From positions 19,032-83,031 of the forward strand of contig QCSL01000003.1 in the NCBI GenBank assembly GCA_003209165.1: a stretch of 64,000 nucleotides of DNA, given 5' to 3'. The notes beneath the pieces are model-generated. The model was not told where the DNA came from and did not search any database. It worked only from the letters and a program-made list of their open reading frames with translations. Below, one piece after another: positions 28,505 through 38,911 of this stretch (position 1 is the first letter of the stretch; each line of letters opens with the position of its first letter). The stretch comes from Synechococcus sp. AG-670-B23 (lineage in GTDB: Bacteria > Cyanobacteriota > Cyanobacteriia > PCC-6307 > Cyanobiaceae). Made by a program: the position numbers and the translations under genes.

Positions 28505-31462
28505 TCACTCCCGTTCATCCCGCTGCAACCCAGTCAAGAACCGCTGCAACCATGGTTTGGGTCGCAGTTGGCGTTCGATACTGGCCGCCAACTGAGGGTT
28601 GCGTTGGCCGATCACCTCTGGCCAGGTGTCGACCGGTTGTCGCGTCGGGTTGTCCTGCAGCAGGCTCACCTTTAGGAAGGGGAAGCCGCGTTGCTCAATC
28701 AAGTGCTTCCAGTCGTAGTGGAGAACATTCCCGTTCGCATTATGAGTGTAAAGGCTCTCGAGCTTCAGCTCCGCTGCCCGCAGCTGCACCGGCAGGCCCA
28801 CTTCGCATTGTTTGACCAGGTCCCGTTTGCGGGGCCAAATCTGCAGGGCATCCCAGAAGTGGTTAAAGGCTTGGCACTGCAGTGCCTTGGGTTTGTAAGC
28901 AGTGAAGGCTGACGACAGATGGGGTTCGTACATCAGATCGTCCGTCAACCCAATCACGTCCGCTGAGCTCGCGTGCAGGCGTTGGAATAGGTCGTCGAGG
29001 GGAGTGATCGGCCCCCAGAAGCTGTCGTTGGTGAGCACCAGGAACGCTGCTTGATCAATTTCTTGCCGATGCAGGTTGAGTGCTGCTTTCCAGCTGCCGA
29101 AGTCATATCCCTGGTTGCGTCGGATCACGATCGCGGCACAGCGTTGGCGCAGCCGATGCAGTGTTCTTGGGTGCCAGCGCAGCCCCCAAGCCGACGACAC
29201 AACAATCACATCGGCGAAGCGGCGGTACTCGTCAATCAGAGGGAAGAGGTCATCCCGAAACCGGTTGTCCCCTGAGAAGTGCGCCAGCAGAACGATCGGT
29301 CGTTGGCGGCTGGGTTGGAAGTTTGGGTCCCTCCAGTGCATCAGCACAGCATCTGGAACCGGCCCTTTTGAGCGCGGCGCTGCTTCCCTGGGCTGGTAGC
29401 GATTGCTGTGGGGGTGGATCCGTTGGCTGGTGAGGGGGTCGCCTGCGGCAAACAGCCTGGCGTGCTTGGCCCTCAGGTAACCGGATTCCCGTTGATGCCG
29501 AGCCAGCGCTGCGCCTTCCCGATCCTTCCCGCGACTGATCGATTCGTGATGAACTATCTCCACAAAGGGGGTCACGACCACCGAACCACCGCTCTGCCTA
29601 AGGCGCAGGCAGAGATCCACATCGTTAAACGCCACTGCGAGATTTTCATCGAAGCCTTTGATTCGATCGAACTCGTTGCGGCGGATCATTAGGCAGGCCC
29701 CGGTCGCGGCTGTGAACTCCTCCTGCACCAGCAGGGGGGTGAGCGTGGACAGCACAGGGGCACTGTGAAGGTGTTTGCCGGGCTCCACCACACAGCGCCG
29801 TTCCCCCTTCACCAGCACGACCCCTTGATGCTGAATGCTCCCGTCGGGGTATTTCAGCCTGGCCCCCACGGCTTTGGTGCCGCGGTAGGCGAATGGGTCC
29901 AACAGCGCCTGAAGCACCTCGGCTGATCGAAATTCGATGTCGTTGTTCAGCAGCAACAAATGGTTGCCACGGGCATGGCTTCGACCGATGTTGTTGAGCC
30001 GCGAATAGTTGAATGGTGCGTCCACCCGCACCACGCAAACGTCGTCGAGCTGAGCCTGTTCGTCCAGCCAGGCCTGGGTGGCAGATTCCTTGCTGCCATT
30101 GTCGATCATGATTAGCTCATAGGCCACAGCTCCAGCGCAGCGGCGCAGGGATTCGACGCAGCTTTGGGTGAGCTCGACCCGGTCGCGAAACGGGATCAAA
30201 ACCGACACCAAAACATTGGGATCGGCACTGAGCTGAAGCTGATGGCAGGCGCTCAGCGATGTAATGGGAGTTAGCTGTCCGCCGGGCTCTAGAAAGCCTG
30301 GGCTGTGCCTTTGGGTGATCGCTAGTATCTCAGTGCGGAGCTCAGGGGACCAGCAATGGCGGTCGGCCGGCGAGGCCACGTCGGGCACTGTCGGGTTCGC
30401 CCGGATGGATCGCTGAATTAACGCCTCTGAACAGTGGGCGATGGCGTCGCCGCGTCGGCAAACCTGCAGCGCCAAATCCAGCAATAGGGCGTGGAGCGAA
30501 CCGGTGGATGTCGGCAACGTCAGCTGTTGCAGCGTGGACCAGCGGATGGTCACCAGGCCGCCCAGGCATCCCCGGCAGAGGAGGCGAAACGGCGTGATCG
30601 CTGTTCTGTTTTGGCGGTTTCCTGCCGGAACAGAGGGGTCGTCACTCCAGTGCAGCGTTTCGTCGCTGGTGAGAAAGACCGCTGCCGGGTGTTGCGCCGC
30701 ACAGTGGGCCATGCGCAGTGCCGACTCGGGATCCAGCTGATCACTGACATGGCAGAAGCTGACCAGGGTGTCGTCGTCAGGGGGCGGCGCTCCGATCCAT
30801 CCAGACAGATGCTCCAGTGAGGCGTGGCGGATCTGGCTCCAACCCTGCTCTGGCGCCATGGGTTCAGCCTTCGCTTCGTTTTCCGTTGGGTGTAGGACCA
30901 CCAGCATCGAGGTGGCTGAGGAAACGGACTCACTTGGTATTGGCTCCGGGGCGGGGGGCTGGTAGCGATCGAGATCCATGCCCAGGGGCTGTCCCCGCTG
31001 GAAACGTTGACGGCCGATGCCGCCCAGGTGCTCTAGGGCGCTAAGGGAGCCTTCACGGGCCGCTGGTCTCAACCCATCCCGGTAGGCCTGTAGGTGCACC
31101 GGTGGTAGATCCGTGAACAGGCTGCGATGTCCCAGGGCGATCTCGCCCAGGCGGCCGCTGCTCAGCAGTTGCTTGGCGTCCGTCAGGTCCCAGTGGCAGG
31201 CCAACAGATCGATGGGATCTAGTCCGCTTTCTTCAGGGGACCACTGGCTTGGGTCGCGCAACAGGGCGATGGGTAGCAACGACGGATCAAGCAGCTCTCG
31301 CGGGAGCTGGAAAAGCTGCTGGTGGAGCTGTTGCTGCCAACCCTCGATCTCGTCGGCACTGGCGATGCCAGATTGCCAGCGCTGCCAGGCCTGGGCATCA
31401 AGCGTGGTGTTGTCTTTGCCGCTTGCAGGCTCCACGTCCTGATCGTCGGGGCGTCCAGTCAA
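28505..31462 (-). CDS. Multidomain glycosyltransferase (GT2 + RgpF-like)
   Basis: VLVSVLIPFRDRVELTQSCVESLRR...NNDIEF...; C-terminal RPIVLLAHFSGDNRFRDDLFPLIDEYRRF. Confidence 0.85.
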   Translation of the reverse strand: MTGRPDDQDVEPASGKDNTTLDAQAWQRWQSGIASADEIEGWQQQLHQQLFQLPRELLDPSLLPIALLRDPSQWSPEESGLDPIDLLACHWDLTDAKQLLSSGRLGEIALGHRSLFTDLPPVHLQAYRDGLRPAAREGSLSALEHLGGIGRQRFQRGQPLGMDLDRYQPPAPEPIPSESVSSATSMLVVLHPTENEAKAEPMAPEQGWSQIRHASLEHLSGWIGAPPPDDDTLVSFCHVSDQLDPESALRMAHCAAQHPAAVFLTSDETLHWSDDPSVPAGNRQNRTAITPFRLLCRGCLGGLVTIRWSTLQQLTLPTSTGSLHALLLDLALQVCRRGDAIAHCSEALIQRSIRANPTVPDVASPADRHCWSPELRTEILAITQRHSPGFLEPGGQLTPITSLSACHQLQLSADPNVLVSVLIPFRDRVELTQSCVESLRRCAGAVAYELIMIDNGSKESATQAWLDEQAQLDDVCVVRVDAPFNYSRLNNIGRSHARGNHLLLLNNDIEFRSAEVLQALLDPFAYRGTKAVGARLKYPDGSIQHQGVVLVKGERRCVVEPGKHLHSAPVLSTLTPLLVQEEFTAATGACLMIRRNEFDRIKGFDENLAVAFNDVDLCLRLRQSGGSVVVTPFVEIVHHESISRGKDREGAALARHQRESGYLRAKHARLFAAGDPLTSQRIHPHSNRYQPREAAPRSKGPVPDAVLMHWRDPNFQPSRQRPIVLLAHFSGDNRFRDDLFPLIDEYRRFADVIVVSSAWGLRWHPRTLHRLRQRCAAIVIRRNQGYDFGSWKAALNLHRQEIDQAAFLVLTNDSFWGPITPLDDLFQRLHASSADVIGLTDDLMYEPHLSSAFTAYKPKALQCQAFNHFWDALQIWPRKRDLVKQCEVGLPVQLRAAELKLESLYTHNANGNVLHYDWKHLIEQRGFPFLKVSLLQDNPTRQPVDTWPEVIGQRNPQLAASIERQLRPKPWLQRFLTGLQRDERE

Positions 31463-32460
31463 GCCGACGCGGCAAGGGCATCGATCTGCTGATTCAGCAG
31501 GTCCCTGGCTTTGGCGGGTGTGGGGGCCCGCATCAGGTCATGACGCAGTCGCGAGGCTCCAGGAAAACCTGCGCAGGTCCAGCCCATGTGTTTTCGGGCG
31601 ATCAGCAATCCATGCTCGCCGCGATCCTTCACCAGGCCGTCCAGTTGATCTCGGGCCAGCGCAAGCCGTGCTGACGGGTTCGGCGTGGAGGGAATCGCAC
31701 GACCGGCCAGTGCGGCGTCGATCTGTCCCACCAGCCATGGGGCTCCCATGGTGCCGCGGCCCACCATCACGCCTGCTGCACCGGTCTGATTCAGGCAACG
31801 CAGCGCATCTTCGGGGGTATTGATGTCGCCATTCGCGATCAGGGGGATCGTGAGGGCCTCTCGGACTTGAGTAATGGCACTCCAGTCCGCAGCGCCCTTG
31901 AAGCCCTGTTCCCGGGTGCGTCCATGCAGCGTGAGCAGTTGTGCGCCGGCTTGTTCCAGTTGTTGGCACCAGTGCACGGGATCCGCATCACTGCCACACC
32001 ATCCCAGGCGCGTCTTCACGGTGACGGGGACTGCAACGGCACCTGCCACCGCTTCCAAAATCCGTATGGCCAGATCGGGATCACGGATCAACCCGGAACC
32101 GCCCCCTTTGCGTGCAATTTTTCGTACGGGGCATCCCATGTTGATGTCGATCAGGAAGGCTCCACTGGCTTCAGCCCGCCGTGCCGCATCCACCATGGCC
32201 TGAGGGCGATGGTCGAACAGTTGCACGCCGATGGGTCCGGGTTCCTCGGCGAGTGATTCGACCTTGCAGAGCCCGTGCCCCATCTCAAGGCTGGTGGCAT
32301 TCACCATTTCAGTGAACAGCAGGGCGTCGGGCGCCCAGCGTCGAACCAGGCCACGAAACACCCGATCGCTCACCCCCGCCAACGGTGATTGCAGAACTCG
32401 GCACCGCAGCTGACGCGCGGTCCCATGGCCGGGAAGCTGTATAGGGGATAAAGCATTCAT
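31459..32460 (-). CDS. tRNA-dihydrouridine synthase
   Basis: LQSPLAGVSDRVFRGLVRRW...DINMGCPVRKIARKGGGSGLIRDP. Confidence 0.93.
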   Translation of the reverse strand: MNALSPIQLPGHGTARQLRCRVLQSPLAGVSDRVFRGLVRRWAPDALLFTEMVNATSLEMGHGLCKVESLAEEPGPIGVQLFDHRPQAMVDAARRAEASGAFLIDINMGCPVRKIARKGGGSGLIRDPDLAIRILEAVAGAVAVPVTVKTRLGWCGSDADPVHWCQQLEQAGAQLLTLHGRTREQGFKGAADWSAITQVREALTIPLIANGDINTPEDALRCLNQTGAAGVMVGRGTMGAPWLVGQIDAALAGRAIPSTPNPSARLALARDQLDGLVKDRGEHGLLIARKHMGWTCAGFPGASRLRHDLMRAPTPAKARDLLNQQIDALAASA

Positions 32461-32466
32461 AGGCCC

Positions 32467-32934
32467 ATGCTGCACAACGCAATCGACATGACCTGGCCGC
32501 TCAGTCGTTCGTTGCTCTTGCAGATCCTCGAAGACCGCTGCAGCGATCGCTTTGTCTGCGAAAGGATTTGGGAGCGTTTGGGCTATTGGCCTGCCGAACC
32601 TCAATGGTGCGCCGGCCCCGACACGCCGCAGGATTGGGCGGACGCTTTCCCCCAGGCTCCCGAGTTGATTGCTGAGCGACCGGCGTCGGTTCGTTTGACC
32701 CGCTCAATCCCTAAGGAATACAAGCAGCTTCTCAAGCAACAGCTCAACTTCGCGGGGTACCGGATCGGTGAGTTGTATCCCCGCCGCACCCGGCGAGCTA
32801 CAGCTGTTAACTGGTTGCTGGCCTGGCTGTCACAGCAGGGAGAACCCCTGCCGGAGGATGGGCCTTTGGGGCCTGAGCTTCCTGCTCCAGTCGATCCGGT
32901 GCAGGGGCACCCCGGCGATCTGCCGGTGGGCTGA
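32467..32934 (+). CDS. DUF1823-like cyanobacterial protein
   Basis: SDRFVCERIWERLGYWP...IPKEYKQLLKQQLNFAGYRIGELYPRRTRRATAVNWLLAWL. Confidence 0.7.
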   Translation: MLHNAIDMTWPLSRSLLLQILEDRCSDRFVCERIWERLGYWPAEPQWCAGPDTPQDWADAFPQAPELIAERPASVRLTRSIPKEYKQLLKQQLNFAGYRIGELYPRRTRRATAVNWLLAWLSQQGEPLPEDGPLGPELPAPVDPVQGHPGDLPVG

Positions 32935-32963
32935 CTCAAGCCTGAATCCTGATTGGCGTGCCC

Positions 32964-33317
32964 TTAGGGGTGTTTTGAAACAACCAAAGTGCGGTTCATC
33001 GGCATGCGTACAAAGCCATGGCTGCGGGGGACGCCGAAGGGTTACCCGGTTTTCTCCTGCCAGGTGGAGGCATGGAGGCAGATGGCCTCATTGGCACTGA
33101 AGCACATCGTGAACGGCACCCCTGGAACGGTGTATGTGCATCCGTCCATCGTGGTGGAGCAGTACTTCGTATAAACCTTGCTGTTGTAGATCGGTGTCGG
33201 CGTTGAGGCCTTGCCGGTGCTGACCGGAATCACACGGACCAAATCTTGTTGGCTGTCGTAAACGGGCAGGCGTTGGCTTGAGAGGTCGACCACGAGACTG
33301 GCGACGAGCTCGAGCAT
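32964..33317 (-). pseudogene. L,D-transpeptidase (YkuD) remnant with in-frame stop and altered catalytic motif
   Basis: LVVDLSSQRLPVYDSQQDLVRVIPVSTGKASTPTP...TAA stop (33042-33044 complement)...PFGVPRSHGFVRMP; the expected SHGCVRM reads SHGFVRM. Confidence 0.82.
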
Positions 33318-33445
33318 GGCAAGTGAAAAGACTGACCCCCCACAGTGGTCTCAAGCGAGACTCGCCTGTCTCGCTGTGAAAGAATTTCAGTTCCGCAAAG
33401 GTTTGTGGTGTCTCTGTAGGGTGAAAGATTGGCCTGAGCAAATCC

Positions 33446-34813
33446 TTGGCGCGTCCCGTCGTCGCAATCATCGGACGCCCCAATGTCGGTAAGTCGACCT
33501 TGGTGAATCGGTTGTGCCGCAGCCGCGAAGCCATCGTCCACGATCAGCCTGGTGTGACGCGTGATCGCACCTACCAGGATGGTTATTGGGGCGATCGGGA
33601 ATTCAAGGTCGTCGATACCGGTGGGTTGGTGTTCGATGACGACAGTGAGTTCCTGCCAGAGATCCGGGAGCAGGCGGCTCTCGCGCTAGAGGAAGCCAGT
33701 GTGGCTCTGGTGATCGTGGACGGTCAGCAGGGGCTCACGGCCGCTGATGAATCCATCGCTGAATTTCTGCGCAGTCATCGCTGTCCCACGCTTCTTGCGG
33801 TGAACAAGTGCGAGTCTCCGGAGCAGGGCCTCGCTATGGCTGGTGAATTCTGGATTCTTGGCTTAGGTGAGCCCCATCCGATCTCGGCCATCCACGGGGC
33901 CGGCACCGGAGAACTGCTGGATCAAGTGCTCACCTTTTTGCCCCCGAAGGATCAAGAGGGCGATGAGGAGGAGCCGATTCAGATGGCCATCATCGGACGG
34001 CCGAATGTCGGAAAATCCAGTCTTCTGAATACCATCTGCGGTGAGCAAAGGGCGATTGTCAGCCCTATCCGCGGCACAACCCGCGACACGATTGACACCA
34101 GCATTATTCGTGAAAATCGTCCCTGGCGCCTGGTGGACACGGCGGGTATCCGCCGGCGTCGCAGCGTCAACTACGGTCCGGAATTCTTCGGCATCAACCG
34201 CAGTTTCAAGGCGATCGAACGCAGTGATGTCTGTGTGCTTGTCATTGATGCCCTCGATGGGGTGACCGAGCAGGATCAGCGCCTGGCGGGCCGCATCGAG
34301 GAGGACGGCCGTGCCTGCGTGGTGGTCGTCAACAAGTGGGACGCCGTGGAAAAAGACAGCCACACCATGACGGCGATGGAAAAGGAGCTGCGTTCCAAGC
34401 TCTATTTCCTCGATTGGGCACCGATGCTTTTTACCTCGGCGCTAACGGGCCAGCGGGTGGAGAGCATTTTTGGCCTAGCCGCCTTGGCGGTTGAGCAGCA
34501 CCGACGCCGCGTCAGCACGTCTGTAGTAAACGAGGTGCTCAAGGAAGCGCTGAGTTGGCGCAGTCCTCCAACCACCCGGGGTGGCCGCCAAGGAAAGCTG
34601 TATTACGGCACCCAGGTGGCCAGCCGGCCTCCTAGCTTCACTCTGTTTGTCAACGACCCAAAACTGTTCGGAGAGACGTACCGCCGCTATGTCGAGCGCC
34701 AGATCCGCGAGGGTCTTGGCTTCGATGGCAGCCCGCTGCGCTTGTTCTGGCGTGGCAAGCAACAACGTGATGCCGAGCGCGACCTTGCCCGTCAACAGAG
34801 TCGCAAAAGCTGA
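33446..34813 (+). CDS. der: Ribosome biogenesis GTPase Der (TTG start)
   Basis: Two G domains: [16 protein letters not shown] and [16 protein letters not shown]. Confidence 0.96.
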   Translation: MARPVVAIIGRPNVGKSTLVNRLCRSREAIVHDQPGVTRDRTYQDGYWGDREFKVVDTGGLVFDDDSEFLPEIREQAALALEEASVALVIVDGQQGLTAADESIAEFLRSHRCPTLLAVNKCESPEQGLAMAGEFWILGLGEPHPISAIHGAGTGELLDQVLTFLPPKDQEGDEEEPIQMAIIGRPNVGKSSLLNTICGEQRAIVSPIRGTTRDTIDTSIIRENRPWRLVDTAGIRRRRSVNYGPEFFGINRSFKAIERSDVCVLVIDALDGVTEQDQRLAGRIEEDGRACVVVVNKWDAVEKDSHTMTAMEKELRSKLYFLDWAPMLFTSALTGQRVESIFGLAALAVEQHRRRVSTSVVNEVLKEALSWRSPPTTRGGRQGKLYYGTQVASRPPSFTLFVNDPKLFGETYRRYVERQIREGLGFDGSPLRLFWRGKQQRDAERDLARQQSRKS

Positions 34814-34816
34814 GCC

Positions 34817-35725
34817 ATGGACTGGTTGCGCCAGGTCCCCATGGGGCAATACGTTGATGGCTCCACCGGTTGGCTTCGGTTCTTGGACCCACGGCTGAAG
34901 CTGGCCTGGTCCCTTGTCTTTCTGCTCACGCCTGTTCTGGCGGGGCCTCTTTGGCGCATTGGCCTGGTGGTGGCTCTGGTGCTGATCACACTCGGCAGTG
35001 GTCTGTCCCGGTCACTGTGGTGGCGGTCTGTTCTGCTCTTGACGGCCTTGGCGACTGTAGTGGGCCTGTTGTCGATGTTGTTACCGGCTGTGGATCCCCC
35101 TGCGGCTTTCCCGCTGCGCAATCCGGCAGAGCTTCCTGGGCTAGAGACGGAAGGACCCACCTGGGATTTGCTGCGCCTCGGCCCCCTGCAGCTGGGCGCT
35201 TTCCAGTTGGGACCTCTGGTGGTGGATCGGGCCTCGGCGGTGCTGGGGCTGCGAACGTCGACCTTGATCTTCACCGTGATTCACAGTGTCAATCTGATGC
35301 TGATCACAACTCCACCTGAGGATCTGGTCTGGGCTCTCAGTTGGTGCCTGGCTCCAATGAAGTGGCTGGGGTTTCCTGTGGAGCGGCTGGGGTTTCAACT
35401 TCTGCTGGCGCTTCGTTTTTTGCCTCTCGTGCAGGAGGAGCTCCAGAATCTGCTCCGCTCCCTCGCCAGTCGTGCCGTCAACCTGCGCCAGTTGGGCTTC
35501 AAGGCCAGTTTCGGCTTGGTGTTGGCCGTCGGAGAGCGGCTGCTGGCCAACATTCTTCTCAGAGCTGAGCAGGGAGCCGATGCTCTGGTCGCCCGTGGCG
35601 GCCGAATCCTCGACCCGTCGTACTTCCGTATACCTCCCGATCGTCCTACTCCCCTGCTGAATGGCCTGGCGATGGTTGCTCTTGTGTTGGTGATCGGGCT
35701 TCGGGGTCAGTACGGTACCCAATGA
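34817..35725 (+). CDS. CbiQ/EcfT-type transmembrane protein
   Basis: LRFLDPRLKLAWSLVFLL...ERLGFQLLLALRFLPLVQEELQNLLRSLASRAV. Confidence 0.85.
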   Translation: MDWLRQVPMGQYVDGSTGWLRFLDPRLKLAWSLVFLLTPVLAGPLWRIGLVVALVLITLGSGLSRSLWWRSVLLLTALATVVGLLSMLLPAVDPPAAFPLRNPAELPGLETEGPTWDLLRLGPLQLGAFQLGPLVVDRASAVLGLRTSTLIFTVIHSVNLMLITTPPEDLVWALSWCLAPMKWLGFPVERLGFQLLLALRFLPLVQEELQNLLRSLASRAVNLRQLGFKASFGLVLAVGERLLANILLRAEQGADALVARGGRILDPSYFRIPPDRPTPLLNGLAMVALVLVIGLRGQYGTQ

Positions 35726-36006
35726 CCTTCGATTACGGCATGGCGTCCGAGCGATATCTGAATCACCCCACCTTCGGGATGCTCTACAGGGTGGCTCCGG
35801 CTGGTGAGGGCCGTGACGTCTACGCCACGCTGTACGCCCAGCGCATGTTCTTCCTGGTAACCCTGCAGCCTCGTGGCGCCCAGTTCGAAGTGATTCCCTA
35901 CGGGGACGCGCGTCATCACGCCGAGGTGCATCTGGGTCGTTGCCGGCGGGATGGCTCGGAAGATCTTGACTCCTGGAGTCAGCTTTTCGATCAGACGTTC
36001 ATCTGA
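35722..36006 (+). CDS. pipX: PipX, NtcA co-activator / PII partner
   Basis: MASERYLNHPTFGMLYRV...TLYAQRMFFLVT matches the PipX pattern; followed by pipY. Confidence 0.92.
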   Translation: MTFDYGMASERYLNHPTFGMLYRVAPAGEGRDVYATLYAQRMFFLVTLQPRGAQFEVIPYGDARHHAEVHLGRCRRDGSEDLDSWSQLFDQTFI

Positions 36007-36010
36007 ACCC

Positions 36011-36673
36011 TTGACCAATTCGTTCGCTGCGCGTTGGCAGGCTCTCCATGTTGACCGCCCTGCCTCATCAAGGCTTCTGGCCATCAGCAAGGGGCACCCG
36101 GCAGCGTCAGTACGTTGCGTTGCAGACCTTGGTCAATGTGATTTCGGGGAAAGCCGCGTCCAGGAGGCTCTACCTAAGCAAAAGGAATTAGTCGATCTGA
36201 AGTTGCGCTGGCATTTCATCGGGCGCCTGCAGAGCAACAAAGTGCGGCCCGTAGTGAAGGCCTTCGATGTTATTCACTCGGTGGATTCCTTTGCCCTGGC
36301 TGAACGGGTGTCGCGCATCGCCGTGGAGGAGTCCCGTCAGCCTGAAGTGCTGCTCCAGGTGAAACTCCGCCCCGACCCCAGCAAAGGGGGGTTGTCGGCC
36401 GATGAGCTCGGCGCCATCTGGCCAGACCTGCAGGCTCTGCCCGGGTTGCGGATTTCGGGTCTGATGACCATGGCACCGCTCGACATGGCAGCCCAGCAGC
36501 GCAAGGCGTTGTTTTCTGACTGCCGTGCCCTGGCGGATCGGCTCGCCTTGGCGGAGTGCTCGATGGGAATGAGCACCGACTGGAGGGAGGCTGCAGAAGC
36601 CGGCAGCACGTGGCTCAGGATCGGCTCGGCACTGTTCGGCCCGAGGTTGGTGTCAACAGACTCTGGGAATTGA
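36011..36673 (+). CDS. pipY: PipY/YggS family PLP-binding protein (TTG start)
   Basis: LLAISKGHPAASVRC...FGESRVQEALPK...WHFIGRLQSNKVRPV. Confidence 0.93.
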   Translation: MTNSFAARWQALHVDRPASSRLLAISKGHPAASVRCVADLGQCDFGESRVQEALPKQKELVDLKLRWHFIGRLQSNKVRPVVKAFDVIHSVDSFALAERVSRIAVEESRQPEVLLQVKLRPDPSKGGLSADELGAIWPDLQALPGLRISGLMTMAPLDMAAQQRKALFSDCRALADRLALAECSMGMSTDWREAAEAGSTWLRIGSALFGPRLVSTDSGN

Positions 36674-36748
36674 CTTGCCCCGCCGCAGCGAAAACGGTAT
36701 CCAGGGACATGGTTTTCTAACCACATCCAGACCGAGAGGAATCCCAAG

Positions 36749-37315
36749 GTGTCGCTGATCTCCCGTCTCCGTGCCGTCGTCGCTGGCGATGACTATCTCG
36801 ATGGCGAATTGGATGACTTCGCCTACGACGACGAGCAAGATGATCAGGACCAGCGGGCCATGCAGGCAGATGGTGGTGCGTTGGCAACCATCGGTGACTC
36901 CAACCCGTTTGATCTCGGTGGTGATCTGCCTGGATCTAACGTGATCGGCATGCCCGGCATCAGCCAAGCTGCGTCCGAGGTGAATGTGATGGAACCCCGC
37001 AGCTTCGATGAAATGCCTCGGGCCATTCAGGCTCTGAGGGAGCGCAAGACCGTCATCCTCAATCTCACGATGATGGAGCCTGACCAGGCACAACGTGCAG
37101 TTGACTTCGTCGCTGGTGGCACCTTCGCGATTGATGGTCACCAGGAGCGCGTCGGCGAGAGCATCTTCCTGTTCGCCCCCAGCTGCGTCACCGTCACCAA
37201 TATGGGTCAAGACGAAGCATCAGCTCCAACGGTGGTAAGCCGTGAGGTCGATGTAGCGGACGTCGACGAATCCTCCAGTGCACCGTCGCCTGCCTGGGGA
37301 GCCGCCGCTCTCTGA
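36749..37315 (+). CDS. sepF: Cell division protein SepF
   Basis: [68 protein letters not shown]. Confidence 0.94.
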   Translation: MSLISRLRAVVAGDDYLDGELDDFAYDDEQDDQDQRAMQADGGALATIGDSNPFDLGGDLPGSNVIGMPGISQAASEVNVMEPRSFDEMPRAIQALRERKTVILNLTMMEPDQAQRAVDFVAGGTFAIDGHQERVGESIFLFAPSCVTVTNMGQDEASAPTVVSREVDVADVDESSSAPSPAWGAAAL

Positions 37316-37323
37316 ACGTCTCC

Positions 37324-38136
37324 GTGCAGCCCGCTTTCGGTGTGATCGGCCTGGGCCGCATGGCTCAAGCCCTTGTGATCCCTCTCTTGGAGAGTGGGCG
37401 GATTCGGGCCGACCAGCTGTTAGCTGTTGTTGGAGGTTCCGGCTCCCTCGGGCAACGTCGTCAGGCCTTACCAGCTGGTATCAGCTTGGTGGCCGCAGAC
37501 GATCCTTCAGCCCAACGGGTCTGGACGGCGCCGGTGCAGCTGCTTGCGGTGAAGCCGCAGCAATTGGACGCCGTTGCTGCAGCTGCTGGACCAATTATTG
37601 GTCAACCGCTGCTGATCTCTGTGTTGGCGGGGGTGTCTCTAGCGCGCTTGCAGTATTTGTTTCCCGGTCATCGCTGTGTGCGGGCGGTGCCCAACACCCC
37701 TGCGCTGGTGGGAGCTGGTTTGACGGCTCTGGCCTGGGGCGAATGGATCGAGCAAGGGCAAAGGGACCAGGTGCGTCAGCTGTTCTCCGAGGTGGGGGAA
37801 GTTCTGGAGCTGGCTGAAGCCAAGCTAGATGCCTTTTTAGCTCTCACCTCTTCAGGTCCTGCCTTTGTGGCCCTGGTGGCAGAAGCCATGGCCGATGGAG
37901 CTGTTGCAGCCGGTTTGCCTAGGGATCTGGCCTTGCGGCTTAGTCACCGCACCCTTGCTGGAACGGCTGAGCTGCTGGACCGTTGCGATTTGCATCCTGC
38001 TCAGCTCAAAGACATGGTCACCTCACCAGGGGGGACCACGATCGCCGGTGTCCGTGCCTTGGAACGCATTGGTCTGCGCTCCGCCTTGATTGAGGCGGTT
38101 GTCGCGGCTGCAGAACGCAGTCGAGAGCTGGCTTAG
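37324..38136 (+). CDS. proC: Pyrroline-5-carboxylate reductase (GTG start)
   Basis: FGVIGLGRMAQAL...VRAVPNTPALVGAGLTAL...KDMVTSPGGTTIAGVRALE. Confidence 0.95.
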   Translation: MQPAFGVIGLGRMAQALVIPLLESGRIRADQLLAVVGGSGSLGQRRQALPAGISLVAADDPSAQRVWTAPVQLLAVKPQQLDAVAAAAGPIIGQPLLISVLAGVSLARLQYLFPGHRCVRAVPNTPALVGAGLTALAWGEWIEQGQRDQVRQLFSEVGEVLELAEAKLDAFLALTSSGPAFVALVAEAMADGAVAAGLPRDLALRLSHRTLAGTAELLDRCDLHPAQLKDMVTSPGGTTIAGVRALERIGLRSALIEAVVAAAERSRELA

Positions 38137-38843
38137 GGCAACACCTCCGGCCATCCCTGACGGATAAGTAGCAGGGAGAAGTAGGGGCGGGGTTCGGCCT
38201 CAACAGCATCCGCAGGACAGATCTGCTGGTCGGGCCAGCCGACCCGTTCGGCGAACAGCGCTTGATCCAGCAAGCGGCGCTGCTTCAGTAGCGGTTGCAC
38301 CCAACTCCAGCGTCGACCCAGCTTCAGCAGGGCTAGAACCTGCCCCGCTGCCGCAGCGGTGTCCAGCACCTGCTCCAGTTCCTCAGGAGTGTCGGGACAG
38401 GGGCGTAACAGCAGTTGGTCTTGCTGCAGGGCGAGGGGCCAGAGGCCGGCAGCGGCAGCTGCTGAGCAGGAGGTGATGCCGGGAATCACGCTGATGGGAC
38501 AGTCGGGCCAGGCCTGACGAAGGGCCAGCAGCACGTAGCTGCAGCTCGCAAACAAAGATGCATCTCCTTCGCAGAGCAGCGCCACCTGATGGCCGGAACG
38601 GATGGCCTGTTGCAGCTCTTGCGCCGCTGTTTCCCAGGCGGCCCGACGCGGTTCGGAGGCTTCAACCATTGGGAATGACAGCGGCAGCCGCTGATGGTCG
38701 CTGCGGATCCAGGCGGTGGCGATTTTGGCGGCCATGCTGTTGCCCCCCGTATGTCCGACGGGGTAAGCCACCACCTCCGCGCGGCGGATGGCTTCAACGG
38801 CGGCCAGGGTGAGCAGGGAAGGATCGCCGGGGCCGACTCCCAC
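38133..38843 (-). CDS. cobI: Precorrin-2 C20-methyltransferase (start may lie upstream)
   Basis: VGVGPGDPSLLTLAAVEAIRRAEVVAYP...LCEGDASLFASCSYV...VIPGITSCSAAAA. Confidence 0.88.
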   Translation of the reverse strand: MGVGPGDPSLLTLAAVEAIRRAEVVAYPVGHTGGNSMAAKIATAWIRSDHQRLPLSFPMVEASEPRRAAWETAAQELQQAIRSGHQVALLCEGDASLFASCSYVLLALRQAWPDCPISVIPGITSCSAAAAAGLWPLALQQDQLLLRPCPDTPEELEQVLDTAAAAGQVLALLKLGRRWSWVQPLLKQRRLLDQALFAERVGWPDQQICPADAVEAEPRPYFSLLLIRQGWPEVLP

Positions 38844-38911
38844 CAGCGTGAGACCCCCAGTCGTGGTGGGATCGATGATGGTCAGCAGTCGATGCGCCCG
38901 GGGTCCAGACG

